Assembly: GCA_030686995.1 (NCBI GenBank)
Contig: CM060707.1
Location: 79,527,472-79,591,471 of the forward strand
DNA: 64,000 nt
Reading direction: 5' to 3'
Origin: Artemisia argyi
Taxonomy: Eukaryota > Streptophyta > Magnoliopsida > Asterales > Asteraceae
Under the pieces are notes generated by a model. That model was not told the DNA's origin, did no database searches, and was given only the letters and a program-made list of their open reading frames with translations. Both the position numbers and the translations under genes were made by a program. Shown piece by piece: positions 1 to 10,474 of this stretch (position 1 is the first letter of the stretch; the number at the start of each line of letters is the position of its first letter).

Positions 1-2
1 TG

Positions 3-2693
3 CAGAATGCTTCAGAAAGAGGAGATGATGATGTGGAAGACCATATGGACACAGATATTCCACATCTTATGTCTATGGAAGAGATGGAGGCTAGAGAAAA
101 GGCTCAAGAGGATGAGCTCATGCGAAAAGAAGAAGCTGAAGAGGCAATGCTTGAGGCTATCGAACAGGCAAAATGGGAAGAAGCCATTAGAATGGAGGAA
201 AGCAGGAAAGCTGAAGAGGCAGCTAAACTTGCTGATGAATTAAAGCTTCAAGAAGAAACAAAGAAAAGAAAAGAAGAAGAAGCTAGAATTGTTGAAGAAC
301 TAAGACAAAAGGCAGAAGCTGACCTACTTGCAGAAGAGCAGAGACTAAGGGCTGAAGAAGCTATAGTTGCAGATAAGACAGAAGTGCCTAAGGATAAACC
401 CGAATCACCCAAAGGAGATGATAAAGACACAACCACTAACATTGAATCTACACAATCATCACCTCCTGCATCACAACCTACTCATGACGAATCAATCAAG
501 AAACCATCCAGAATTGAAGCCACAGCTACATCGAAGTTGATCAAGAGGGCAGTTAAGAGAGTTCGAGACAAGAAGAAAAACAAGCTAGAAACACAAGTTG
601 AATCACCTGCCAGCCAAGTTGCTGAGTTAACCAAGCAAATGACTACTGTTCAGGAAATGAATACAAAAGTTGACGCCTTCTTAGCCAAAGATCTACAAGA
701 AGATATGGAAGCTACTTTGGCGGCTCAAGCACCTCAATACATGGAACAACACCTAGTGGCAGAATTGAAAGAAATGTTGAAGCCGATGAAGGACGAACTT
801 ACAAAGATTGTTGAACAGGCTGTCAAGAAAGTGATTAGAACTATCTCTTTTACTCTTCGAGCTGACAAGACAGCTCTACCACAACAAGAACTCACAGCAA
901 ATGAATTAGAGGCTTAGCTCTTCAACATATTGGCAAGTAAAACCACCATGACACCTGAAGATATCAAAGTGTAGGAAACTTTATGAGCCAAGATGTCTAA
1001 AGAATCTTGCAGCACTGAGGCAGACAAACTGAAACATCAGAGAGATGATGAAGACCAAGATCCGAACTCACAGGGTAAGAAACAAAAGCAAGCCGAAGGA
1101 CCCTCAGCTCAACAAAAACAACCGGTCATACCTCCTACTACCACAACTTCTACTCAACAACCAAAGGCATCAGGTTCCGGTCCCAAAGCCCATGATCACT
1201 TTGAGTACACCGGCGAAGACGATTTCCCTCAGCCAGACGACATACCAGAACCTTCATCAACAAAGAAGAAAGAAAGGAAAAGAAAACATCATCAGCATAA
1301 ACCGAAAACCTCTTTGAAAAGCACCGAACCTAAGAAACCGAAAAAGATTCTTAAGTGGCTGGACGAAGACAAAGCTGTTGAGTATTCTTGGTTTGATGAA
1401 ATGATTAAAGCTCAACCACCTCTTGCAGAAAATCAACCACCACAAGATGGTCACACAGTGGAATATGCACAACTTCTGCAGAAGGACTATGGTTTAAAGA
1501 ATATGAGCAAGAAAGAGCTGAGAAGGGTAAAGAATGCTGCATTCAACCTGCTGAAAGACCGCTCGGCCAACTCTGTTGAACTCGAGTATCACCTGGAAAA
1601 CATAGCCCGAGCAATGTCTAACGACATCGACTAGCTAAATCCCGAGTCCAACATTGCTTGCTACTCAAAGAAGAAAGGGCCTTACTACACTGACTGGACC
1701 AAACCTCTACCCTTGGTTGGAAAGCCGAAACAAGAGAAAATCCCCTACAAGTTCTTCTTCAACAACGACTTGGAATTTCTACAACATGGCAGCAAGATTG
1801 AAACAAAGTATGCCACATCACTTACCTTCTCAATCCCTGCTGCAAGATACCTCAACAATGCCATCGATGAAGAAGCCTCCGACTTATTCATCGACAAAGT
1901 TGTTGACTATGACCGGAACGCACTTTATGGATTACACCATTGGCCAGAAAACCGGGCACAGTATTATCGAAGCAGCAGACTCAATCAGACTATGGGTAAT
2001 GTGACAAGTGAGTTAAAGATTGTCTCCATTCAGTTTATCTCGACAGTCACTCACTTTGGGTACTCCTTTCTCAACAAAATCGTACTCAAAAGACTTGATG
2101 AACAAGAGTACGTGATTTCCGAGTTAGACTTTCCACGATTGCTCCTCAATGAGATAGAAGATATGTATCTGCTCAATGTCCAAGGAAAGCTTTGCAACTT
2201 ACCCAAGGAAATGCAGCTTGCCTTTATCACAGCTCTCCTAATTTTCATAAGACAAATAGTCATCAGAGAAAGAGTAGAAGATCTTTAACTGGGAGTGGAA
2301 AATTATCAGAAGAAGTTGAATCTCACAAAACCTAATCTCTACAAAATCCCCAACCTTCAACACGAATCTCAATACACCTTGATCAAGCATCCGGCATTTG
2401 GGTTCACATACCGCAGTGTTAACCGTCGAAATTGCTTCATGGCTTATGATGAGATCCACAAGTTCTGTGATGAAACTCTTAAGTTCGTCAGAGATTGAAT
2501 CAAAGGAAGATTAGATGATGTTGCACTGTACAAAACCAAAAGGTGGAATACCGATGAGGCTAGAAAAGCTCGCAGATTCATTACAAGGATTGAGAACCAG
2601 TTAAAGCGTAGGGATCAGATAAGGAGATTAGAAAGTTGTGTGGGAGGCAGACCAGGATTTCCTGTGTTGACATTTCAGAGACTAGAATGGTAG
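3..2693 (+). pseudogene. Decayed additional ORF of RT-A (coiled-coil protein plus conserved C-terminal part)
   Basis: One reading frame runs from the window edge to a TAG at 2691-2693. It is interrupted only by stop codons (915 TAG, 972 TAG, 984 TGA, 1632 TAG, 2286 TAA, 2496 TGA) and has no frameshift. The first 300 codons are charged and coiled-coil-like (runs of Glu, Lys, Ala, e.g. EEMEAREKAQEDELMRKEEA). The next 210 are Lys/Pro/Gln-rich with basic KKKERKRK stretches. The last 350 codons contain NDLEFL, YDRNALYGLHHW, ELDFPRLLLNEIEDMYLLNVQ, IVIRERVEDL and LGVENYQKKLNLTKP. That last block closely resembles a protein I remember downstream of copia pol in Tanacetum and relatives. The function is unknown. 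The env-like position is known for Sireviruses, but I see no signal peptide or membrane segment. The 5' end is outside the window. Confidence 0.75.
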
Positions 2694-4979
2694 ATGGGTT
2701 GTAAGATCTTGATTTGATTTGTCAATATTATTATTCATTATGGTTTATGCACACATTACAGTGTACAACCCAAACTTGTAAAGAAAGGACCCTGAGGTAC
2801 GAATGAGTGCCTCAATCCTAATATAAGGAGCGAAGGCTTCTTACTTTTGAGTAGAATTAATCAAATATTTTATTATTTTCATAATTCTACTCAAAAGGAC
2901 AAGTATTTCACCTGAATAAGACCTAATCACTTGTTGAGGGGGAGCACTTGTCAAAACAAAAATACTTTGTTCTAAAAATCTAAAGTTCTTGGTGAATCTT
3001 CTCATAAGACTCAAAAAGGCATATTTTAATCTAAAAGATTATCAAAAACATCATTTTATATGCTACTTTTTAGGGGGAGAAAATGGATAAGTGATTAAAA
3101 TATAAGTGGTCAAAAAGCTAAAGTTGTATATTGTGCGAGCTAGACTCAGAATTGACCCAGGAATTAATGAAACAATAATAGTTAGTAATCTCGAAAAGAC
3201 TTATCCTCGACGGGTAATAACATCAAGTTAGTTACTAGAGCTAGTTGTCACCTAAAAGCTGACAATGGAACTCTTTAACTAGCCACGTAAGCGTGTCTCG
3301 AAAAGGATTTGTCTTAGTAGAAATGTACCGTATTAAGAAACTTTCTGTGGACTTGACCAGGCCGGGTAATAACTTCAAGCTAGTCTAACTAGTGATGTAA
3401 GCGTGTCTCGAATCGGTCTTGTTCACTGAAAGTGGATCAATTCAAAAAAATGCTTGCTCCTCCCGCATGTGCAAATTTATTAAATACTCATGAGCACATG
3501 TGAAGGGGAGCCCTTCAAAAGTGTGCACAAAACTCTCAAAGTGTTAACCAAAATATTTGATTATCACAAACACTTTGAGATATTTTCTATCAAAGGTTTC
3601 TTGGCTACTGTCGGTTAATCAAGGAGTTATAAGGTGATTAAGATAGGAAAAACCGTCCTATGATCCGCCAGAGCTAAAGGGATCTACCCAAGGACATCTC
3701 CCATAGTTAGAATTAGAAGTCCTTAGGTACGATACGAAAAAAAAGGAGAAAAGAATGAAAGGGAAAGAAGGAGTTGAAGAATTAAAAAGAAAAGTAAAGA
3801 AAAAGGGTGAAAAGAAATAGCCCTCCATATTTTCAACCTTAGGGCAAACACCGGATTCAACTCATATGCTACTGGTTGTTGCTAAGACAACACCGGTATT
3901 GAAGATAAAGTCTTCATGGACCCAGTGACGCAATGCACTAAACCTTCTGAACCACTCAAGTTCTCTTAAAAGAACTTGTTTCATTCTCACGGGGAACGGG
4001 TGTAATCTATCGACTTGTCTCTTAGAGATGGTTGATATTGAAGCAGGAGACCCCTCCCTAGTCTCCGTATAGGAAACCTAAGTGTGCACTTATCAAGTCT
4101 AGATCCATGAGATACATCAAAGATCTCTTAGCAACACTTAGTATTTCTACAACTGGTGTTCTACATCTAAGGACACCAGCTGTAAATTATTGAGTCCTTC
4201 GCAGATCTTAGCAATCTGCCGAGAACGTTTATGAGAGAATTACATAAGTATTTCTCGATGATTGAACGGAAATTCCTGCCAGGGTCAACATCAAACAGCC
4301 CTGACAGCAGGTCACTTGAACCTCACAATGGTTACGCTTAGTGTTCGTGTGGTTCTTTAGCGGTCTACAGTCGTGGAGTGATCCCCAGCGACTCACCCAG
4401 TCATTGAGCTACTTAGTAGGTCTCATAAGCTCCTTCGGGAGTATCTGATATGGGAAGGTCCTGGATAAGGATTAGAAGGAGTCTTCACAATATGCTGTTG
4501 ACGAGCTCTAATTCCTTATCTGTAAGTACCGGTTTATTATTGCTAACTGTTTATCTGCAGGTACATCACCTCCATGATGGTAGATTCCAGCATGCTCATA
4601 CATACATCTTGAAGCAAATGAAAGCTCTCCCAAAGATCTATGCACCACATAGTTCAAAGAAAGATTCTACCCCAAAAAAGAAGAATCTGCAAAGTATAAA
4701 GACTAAAGATCTTAGAGTATGAAAAGGAACTTCGTGCACTTGAAAGACAAAGTCCAAAAGATGTATGAGCATGTTGGAATGGCAGAAAACCACCACAAAC
4801 GCAGGAGTGAGGAACGGCAGACTACTTCATAACACAATCACAACATCATCACCAAAGAACAAAGACTTAGACCAAAGTACATTCATTTTTCAACATTTTT
4901 TTGAAGACGTCAAAAGTTTTACATGTCACAAGTCTAAGACAAAGATGAAGACGTCCAGCAACCGTGATGATCGACCCTT
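2694..4979 (+). other. RT-A 3' untranslated region
   Basis: This 2.3 kb stretch lies between the additional ORF and the polypurine tract and shows no convincing coding frame. Short frames near 4450-5055 have no recognisable domain and run into the LTR. It contains an internal repeat: the motif GGGTAATAACWTCAAGYTAG and the motif GTAAGCGTGTCTCGAA each occur twice (about 3211-3305 and 3364-3412). It also holds the G-rich tracts listed separately. Long 3' UTRs of this kind are known in Sirevirus-like elements. Confidence 0.55.
2936..3510 (+). repeat. Extra polypurine-like tracts of RT-A
   Basis: Three G-rich purine tracts (GAGGGGGA at 2936, AGGGGGAGA at 3072, AAGGGGAG at 3503) resemble the true tract next to the 3' LTR at 4980. 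Multiplied polypurine tracts are a published Sirevirus hallmark. Whether these prime plus-strand synthesis is not known. Confidence 0.45.
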
Positions 4980-4989
4980 AGGGGGAGAT
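4980..4989 (+). other. Polypurine tract of RT-A
   Basis: AGGGGGAGAT lies immediately before the TGTTGGG start of the 3' LTR, the standard plus-strand priming site arrangement in Ty1-copia elements. Confidence 0.8.
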
Positions 4990-5324
4990 TGTTGGGAACA
5001 TACTTTAGTATTTAGTCAAGTCTCGATCATTACATTTTGTATTAGGTTACTCTAGTTATATTTATGTTCATTGTTTTAGTAAATGAGCAACATGGAAAAG
5101 CCCATAAGGCTTACAAGCCCACGTTTTGATAATGAAAGGGACTAGGGAATGTTGCCCTAGCTTCCCTCCTATAAATACAAGGCTTATGATGCCTTAAACT
5201 TTGTTGGTTATTTTGATATTCTAATGAAACTCTTGCTTTTATAATTCTCTCATATCTTGTAATCAACCAATCCTTATATATATCTCATTCTTTACTTGTG
5301 TGATATCAATATGGGCACCTAACA
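4990..5324 (+). repeat. 3' LTR of RT-A
   Basis: The LTR begins TGTTGGGAAC straight after the polypurine tract and ends GGGCACCTAACA, giving short imperfect inverted ends (TGTTGGG / CCTAACA). It holds a TATA box (TATAAATA, 5170-5177). The end was set from the TG...CA rule, because the 5' LTR is outside the window for comparison. The following 5 bases (CTTTC) would be one copy of the target-site duplication. Confidence 0.7.
5170..5177 (+). promoter_or_regulatory. TATA box in the RT-A LTR
   Basis: TATAAATA is preceded by CCTCC, about 180 bases into the 335-bp LTR, a normal U3 position. It is the only strong TATA match in this LTR. Confidence 0.55.
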
Positions 5325-6540
5325 CTTTCAGTAATTTTTTTAGACTTGTACTCCAAATCGTGTGCCTGTTGCAAGTCTTGAAGAATCTCGGTGTGGTGGT
5401 AAGGGCCAAGCATTAGTTCAGTTAGCACATACGAGTTACAGATAACCTTTAGATCAATATCACATTGAGAGTTGTTCATGGTTAAGGAAATAGGGATGTG
5501 TGTTTTGCAAGTGGGTGTTTTGAGAGATGCATATTTAGTATGGACGTGTTTGCCTATAAAAGGGCTTATAAGATTGCCACACACTGTGTATACATGTGTT
5601 GGACCAAAAAAAACACTTACATGACAGTTGACTTTATGGAATTCAACATTTGCAGTTTGACTTCTCAAAGTCTAATTGCAATGGGTGCAAATGCAATGGG
5701 CACAAGGGAGCGAGTGACTAGGTTACTCCCATTCAACATTTGCATGTTTCACTTTTGAAAGTCAAAATGCAATGGGTACAAACATAGAATACAAGCATAG
5801 TTCAAAACATTGTTCTAAAGACAATACATTTAAACAAAGAATACAAACATAGAATCCAACAGACAATAAAGTGAAACATATTGTTCAAGAACTAGGAACT
5901 GCAGGCTCATCATCTGACTTCATCTTTTTTGTTGGCCTGTCAACATGAGGTCTGTGATTGGGTGGTATAATTACTGTTGTAGAGTCAATTCCCTCATGGA
6001 CATCTTCATCTTGGTTGCCTGTAAGGTCTGTTGCCTGTACTATATTTGATTCCTGTATTGTATTTAGTAGCACAAGCCGAGTACTTCTTCATTATGAGTA
6101 CCATACACCTCCCTAGACTGCTAACATAGACTCCAATAATATAGGATGACAAGAAGGAAAAAGAGGATATGGCAAAAGAATGTATTTGCACCAAATACAC
6201 TTGTACGACATCCTCTCTTCCCTACTTATCACTATATAGTATAACAGGATGCACTCATAAGGTAGTCTTATATAGCGAGACATGAGCAAGAAAAAGAGGA
6301 TGTAACAAAATGAATCTGCACCAAATACACTTGTACTCCTCTTTTTTCTTTCCCATATCTCACTATTAAGAAAACTTTATGAGCTGTAAAGCTGTTGATT
6401 AAAAAAGCTATAAGGTGACAGTGGAAGGAAACGTCTCGAACGGGATAAAAAAGGATTGTGTTTTCTCGTAAAAAAACAGACCACAAATTTATCACAAACA
6501 ACACGGTTCTTACCACTTAGAACTATCTACATATGCAAGT
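5325..6540. other. Flanking DNA with two small internal duplications, no supported gene
   Basis: No convincing gene was found. Two short duplications are visible. About 5640-5690 and 5729-5780 share ATTCAACATTTGCA and AATGCAATGGGT. About 6155-6213 and 6283-6336 share AAGAAAAAGAGGAT and GCACCAAATACACTTGTAC. The second pair looks like a diverged tandem duplication of about 125 bases. Confidence 0.5.
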
Positions 6541-6685
6541 GGCACACTTTGGTACTTTGAACCTCCACTCGAAATCTCATTGCCATGTCGACGAAATTTG
6601 TGCAAGGATTTGCGCCAAATCGATTGCAATGACACTGACATAGGAATGGGTTTTCGAGGGGAAGCTCAAAGTACCAATGTGTGCC
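6541..6685. repeat. Foldback 1 (long imperfect inverted repeat)
   Basis: The left arm starts GGCACACTTTGGTACTTTGA and the right arm ends TCAAAGTACCAATGTGTGCC. Pairing extends about 50 bases with scattered mismatches and continues more weakly towards a short centre. It could be a foldback MITE or a small-RNA precursor. No target-site duplication was identified. Confidence 0.7.
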
Positions 6686-6800
6686 CAATTAAAAAGTTAT
6701 CGATTCTAGAAAGCATGTGAGTCACTCGTGTTGAATGGGATAATGAAGGATGGTTGATTGCCATGAACAATACACGATATATCATTATCACAATCAACAC

Positions 6801-6991
6801 AACTCAATTATCAAGGCCCATCTATCTGACGATGTATGTGGGTTCCATTGCTTAAATTGACCGAGTTACCTAAGGTCATTGGAGTGCCTCTGTGTCAATA
6901 TCAAGCACTTCAATGTCCGTAGGTAAATCTGTCACTTTAAGCAATGGAACCCATCTACAACGTTAGATAGGTGGGCCTTGATTATTGAGTT
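6801..6991. repeat. Foldback 2 (about 90-bp arms, short loop)
   Basis: The left arm begins AACTCAATTATCAAGGCCCA and the right arm ends with its near complement (GGGCCTTGATTATTGAGTT). Pairing runs almost to the centre through CCATTGCTTAAA and TTACCTA blocks, leaving a loop of roughly 15 bases. Part of its left arm and the sequence before it recur in diverged form at about 16376-16500. Confidence 0.75.
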
Positions 6992-7367
6992 TTCCAAAGT
7001 GAAGTTGAATGTATCAAGATGAGTATTGTCGCATTACCTTGTGGATGAGTAACTATGCTTAATTGCCAGTCGCATTTATGAAGTTAAATAATTTATCTAA
7101 GGCAAAGTAATGCAGCCACCAAATACATACCTTGTTACATTAAACTTCTCTTTGACTCACTATTTCTAGAATCCACATTTATAGCATATTGATCCTTAAC
7201 TTTGTTAACTAACTCTGTAACATATATAAACTAAAATATTTTGCAAAAGAGGTTTCATTAGGAAATATATACATTAAAAAAATAGGAATACACTTTCAGA
7301 AACCCTAGAATTGATATGTATAACAACTAATCAATTTAATATATTAACAAATGAAAAAAGAGGTGGA
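6992..7367. other. AT-rich flank left of RT-B
   Basis: Nothing coding is seen. This is the left side of the RT-B insertion site, and the ancestral sequence continues at 16022. Confidence 0.5.
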
Positions 7368-7372
7368 AAAAG
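7368..7372. repeat. Left target-site duplication of RT-B (AAAAG)
   Basis: AAAAG directly precedes the LTR start and is repeated exactly after the other LTR (16017-16021). Confidence 0.9.
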
Positions 7373-7570
7373 TGTGGAAAACTAGAAGGGGGGGTTGAAT
7401 AGTTTTACGTCTTTTTAAATTTATAGACACAAGTTTGTTTAAAAAAAATCGATTCTTGTTTATGTGAACTCAATACTTGCACTATATGAACAATTGTACA
7501 ATAACTAACTAACAAAGATAATATAGTAAAGGTAAGTAAATGAGTAATGAGAAGAGTTGGAAAGATCAAA

Positions 7571-7650
7571 CCACAACACAAGGATTTATAGTGGTTAGGC
7601 TACAAGGACACCTTCCTTGTTCCTACTCCACTACCCGAGTCACCTACTCG
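7571..7650 (-). other. Three consecutive small stem-loops in the RT-B leader
   Basis: Complementary pairs at 7571-7594 (CCAC...GTGG), 7602-7620 (CAAGGA...TCCTTG) and 7636-7650 (CGAGT...ACTCG) form three adjacent hairpins in the transcribed part of the LTR. The right LTR keeps them. The related element RT-D keeps the same three at 41416-41497 with different loop and stem bases. Confidence 0.5.
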
Positions 7651-7935
7651 AGAGCTTTCTTCACTATGTCAACAAACTCCCTTTTGCCGGAGAAAACCTT
7701 ACACACCAATTTACACACCACAATAACTTCACAACTTGATCACTACTTCTACACAACTTCTTCACACCAATATTCTACACACCAATCTTCTTCACACCTA
7801 TCTTCTACAGACCAATCTTCTACTTCACACATATCTTCACAACTAACCTACTTCACTACTTGTCAACTTCTATTTCCTACACAACTTCTATATCTTCTAA
7901 CCAATTAATCACAAGCACAACACAATATTCACAAG

Positions 7936-8058
<123 letters not shown>

Positions 8059-8269
8059 TATGTACAACTACTCTTCAATACTTCTTGAACTTGGTTGTAG
8101 AAAGAGTGTTCTTTTTTTGCACTTTGGATGAGAATGGATGATGAGGGATTGAATCACTTGAAACAAGGATTAATATACAAATGATCAAATGGTTTTAGAG
8201 GATGTTTAGAGAGTTATAGATCTGAAAATTTCGTGCAAAATGTGAGGAAAAAATCCAGGTTTAAGGTGG

Positions 8270-8277
8270 TATTTATA
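8270..8277 (-). promoter_or_regulatory. TATA box of the RT-B left LTR
   Basis: TATAAATA on the minus strand, 26 bases downstream of the palindromic cassette. The same box in the right, promoter-bearing 5' LTR is at 15520-15527. Confidence 0.6.
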
Positions 8278-8303
8278 GGCAAAAGATTCTGACAGAGGAG
8301 CGT

Positions 8304-8377
8304 GGCCGGTCCCCTTAAATCAAGGCCGGTCCCCTTAATTTTAAGGGGACCACCCCTTATAATTAAGGGGGCCGCCC
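8304..8377 (-). repeat. Palindromic GC-rich cassette, left LTR copy
   Basis: It holds two copies of GGCCGGTCCCCTTAA followed by two copies of the near-complementary TTAAGGGG(A/G)CCRCCC, so the whole unit can fold on itself. It stands out as GC-rich in an AT-rich LTR and lies just upstream of the TATA box in element sense. The same unit recurs at 10042, 11871 and 15554. Confidence 0.85.
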
Positions 8378-8766
8378 AGCTGAAACGGCCAAAATCTTTG
8401 TCTTTTAGTGGGGAAAGTTTATTTGGTGAAAAACTAACTGATTTTGGTTAAAATTTTGAATTCATATATTTAGTATGAGTAAAACATTTTTCTTTATTAC
8501 CAAAAGTGTTTTTCAAAAATATATAATATGTTTATATAATTAAATAAACTTTGTGTTAGTTAATTAAATACCCCTTTGATCATGAGATGTATTAAGCACT
8601 TGTTTATCCATACCTTAAGTGATTAAGTTGGATATATTGATATAAACTAGCTTAATACTTGTTTACGTAGTAATTATACGATTGACGATTTTACATTGTG
8701 TGATCGTCAAAATATAGAGATATCGAAATATATAAATAACGTTTTCACACATTATTTATGTCAACA

Positions 8767-8930
8767 ATCTCCCCCTTTTTGATGATTACAAAATTTAAAC
8801 TCATTAATCGAAAATTAGTATATACTCAAGTATTATTGTGAGTTTATATCACTTCTCCCCCTTTTTGTTAGCATCAAAAAGGTTATCCCATGTTAATGGA
8901 AGCTCCCCCTTGAAGTATACTCCCCCTCGT
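8767..8930 (-). repeat. Polypurine tract array of RT-B
   Basis: On the minus strand the tract AAAAAGGGGGAGAT (8767-8780) abuts the 3' LTR. Similar tracts follow at 8853-8867, 8902-8912 and 8919-8930, making four purine runs within 165 bases. Multiplied polypurine tracts are described for Sireviruses. The one next to the LTR is the probable functional site. Confidence 0.75.
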
Positions 8931-9365
8931 TTTGAGGCCAAAAGGAATCGAGATATGGATATCTTGCAAAAATATTTAGTGGCAAGCAACATATATATGT
9001 ATATAGCATGCAAAAATGTAAACTAAACATAACCATATCATTAATCAAGTGAAATAAATTCATCAAGCATTACATCAACAAATGAAATAAGTAATGCAAC
9101 TAACAAAAGCCTTTAAAGGCTTACAATCATCATTGAAATAATAAACCAAAGCTCAAATATGAAAGTCCTCTCTAGAGCTTGCCATCCAAAATGGTTTAAT
9201 ATAATTTTATTTGTGAGACACCAAGCATGTTTAATTGGGAGGAATGGATGGTGAACATGGAGATGGTGATGGAGGAGGAGTGTTTGTTGATGGTGGTGGA
9301 GGAGTTGAGTTTGTTGTTGGTGGTGGATGCAACAAGTTTTCAATGTGAGAAAACATGTATTGCAT
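8931..9365. other. RT-B spacer between polypurine array and additional ORF 2
   Basis: No coding frame is supported. The short frames here are shadows of low-complexity sequence (e.g. ATGG/GGTGGA runs). Confidence 0.4.
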
Positions 9366-9878
9366 TTAATCTCTTAGTCCGAACACAATTGTTCGGTTGT
9401 GGATGCAACAAAGGCAAGTGTCACTATGAGCTTCAAGTAAGCTCCATGGGACGGGGTTATAGGTTGGTGGATTGATACGGGATGATGAGAAGTGTGCATC
9501 AAGAGGTGTTAATGGTGATAGTGAGAGAGTTAATGCAAGGGTTGTGTTTTCATTGGTATGTTGTGATGGTTGAACTATTGGTGGAGGAGATAAGTGGGGG
9601 TTAATGTAGTCATTAATGGATGAAGTGGATGGTATGGAGGAAGTAGAGTTTCCATTTGTTGAAGGTGTTTTGGAGGGTGCATTTGGTGCACTAGGAGATG
9701 AACATTGAGGTGGTGGAGATGGAGTGGTGTTTTCTTCATTTGTAAGATCAATGAAGACTTGTTTGGGTGGAATGATGACAAGTTTTTGTTTCTTGGCATT
9801 GTTTGAATAGGTGGTTCTTGGTGATGACATGATGATGTTTGATGAGTTTTTGAGGATGATGGAATGTGAATTAAACAT
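9366..9878 (-). CDS. RT-B additional ORF 2: Ser/Pro/Thr-rich protein, unknown function
   Basis: An open frame of 170 codons with a true ATG (9876-9878). The product is low in complexity, rich in Ser, Pro, Thr and Asn (e.g. PSPPPQCSSPSAPNAPSK), with a short basic patch near the N-terminus (NNAKKQKL) and CLCC near the C-terminus. No known domain, signal peptide or membrane segment was recognised. It lies between additional ORF 1 and the polypurine array. A palindromic cassette begins about 165 bases upstream of its ATG. RT-D has a comparable Ser/Pro-rich frame in the same place (34581-35110), which suggests a retained element protein. Because composition is so biased, it could also be a chance open frame. 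Confidence 0.45.
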   Translation of the reverse strand: MFNSHSIILKNSSNIIMSSPRTTYSNNAKKQKLVIIPPKQVFIDLTNEENTTPSPPPQCSSPSAPNAPSKTPSTNGNSTSSIPSTSSINDYINPHLSPPPIVQPSQHTNENTTLALTLSLSPLTPLDAHFSSSRINPPTYNPVPWSLLEAHSDTCLCCIHNRTIVFGLRD

Positions 9879-10474
9879 GCATGGGGATTATACAGTGGGA
9901 AAACATGTTTAGAAGTTGAATTAATTTGAAATTGTAATGTTATATTCCAAAATCAGTTTAGTTTTTAAGGGAAATGGTAGCTGGGACTAGCAAAAGGGAT
10001 CACAAGATGCAAAAGAAAACAGTGTAAAAACTGTTTCAGATGGCCGGTCCCCTTAAATGGAGGCCGGTCCCCTTAATTTTAAGGGGGCCGCCCTTATGAT
10101 TTAAGGGGGCCGCCCATCTGACGACCCAGAAACCAAAAATTTTCAAAAAATTTTCTGGAAAAATGTTGTGTTCTGTTTTGTATTTGCAGCAAGCACCATT
10201 TGGACATTTCACATTTGTTTTGGACTATTATAAGCATACATGATTTATATATATATACACATATATAAGCTAATAATGCAAGTATATATATAGATTAAGA
10301 GTTAAAGCATGCATTCATAAGCATAAATAAAAACATAAATAAGCAAGTTACACCCTAATCGAGTGCACAAAACAATTATCCAAGAAAATAACAAGTACTT
10401 CCGAATATACTTCGGACAAATAGCACACAAGATATAAAAATTAAATATTGTTCAACAAGCATAATCCAAGCATA
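9879..10474. other. RT-B spacer with internal palindromic cassette
   Basis: Non-coding stretch between the two additional ORFs. Apart from the cassette at 10042-10115 it holds short TA-rich runs (about 10230-10290) and nothing else recognised. Confidence 0.45.
10042..10115 (-). repeat. Palindromic GC-rich cassette, internal copy upstream of additional ORF 2
   Basis: Same unit as in the LTRs. Here the outer arms extend the palindrome to CAGATGGCCGGTCCCCTTAA against TTAAGGGGGCCGCCCATCTG, with only two mismatches. In element sense it begins about 165 bases before the ATG of additional ORF 2. Confidence 0.85.

Larger units (their letters stand above)
1..5324 (+). mobile_element. RT-A: 3' portion of a Ty1-copia LTR retrotransposon
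   Basis: This is the 3' part of an element whose gag-pol and 5' LTR lie left of the window. From left to right it has one long decayed additional ORF, a 2.3 kb untranslated region with several G-rich polypurine-like tracts, a final polypurine tract (AGGGGGAGAT) and a 335-bp 3' LTR with TG...CA ends. An additional ORF between pol and the 3' LTR together with multiple polypurine tracts points to the Sirevirus side of Ty1-copia. The short LTR is unusual for a Sirevirus, so the lineage is inferred. Confidence 0.75.

Noticed and set aside
4450..5055. Two plus-strand frames before the RT-A LTR as a second additional protein
   Set aside because: They have different frames, no conserved domain, and the second reads through the polypurine tract into the LTR.
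5306..5668. 120-codon minus-strand frame crossing the RT-A LTR end
   Set aside because: It starts at a non-ATG codon, overlaps the LTR border and has no recognised domain.
5885..6073. Minus-strand frame ending RPTKKMKSDDEPAVPSS, which briefly suggested the tail of a helicase or replication protein from a Helitron
   Set aside because: Too short, no ATG start, and no upstream domain or Helitron ends could be found.
7540..7908. 122-codon plus-strand frame, present again at 14894-15262
   Set aside because: Both copies lie antisense inside the RT-B LTRs. Duplication of the LTR explains the conservation.
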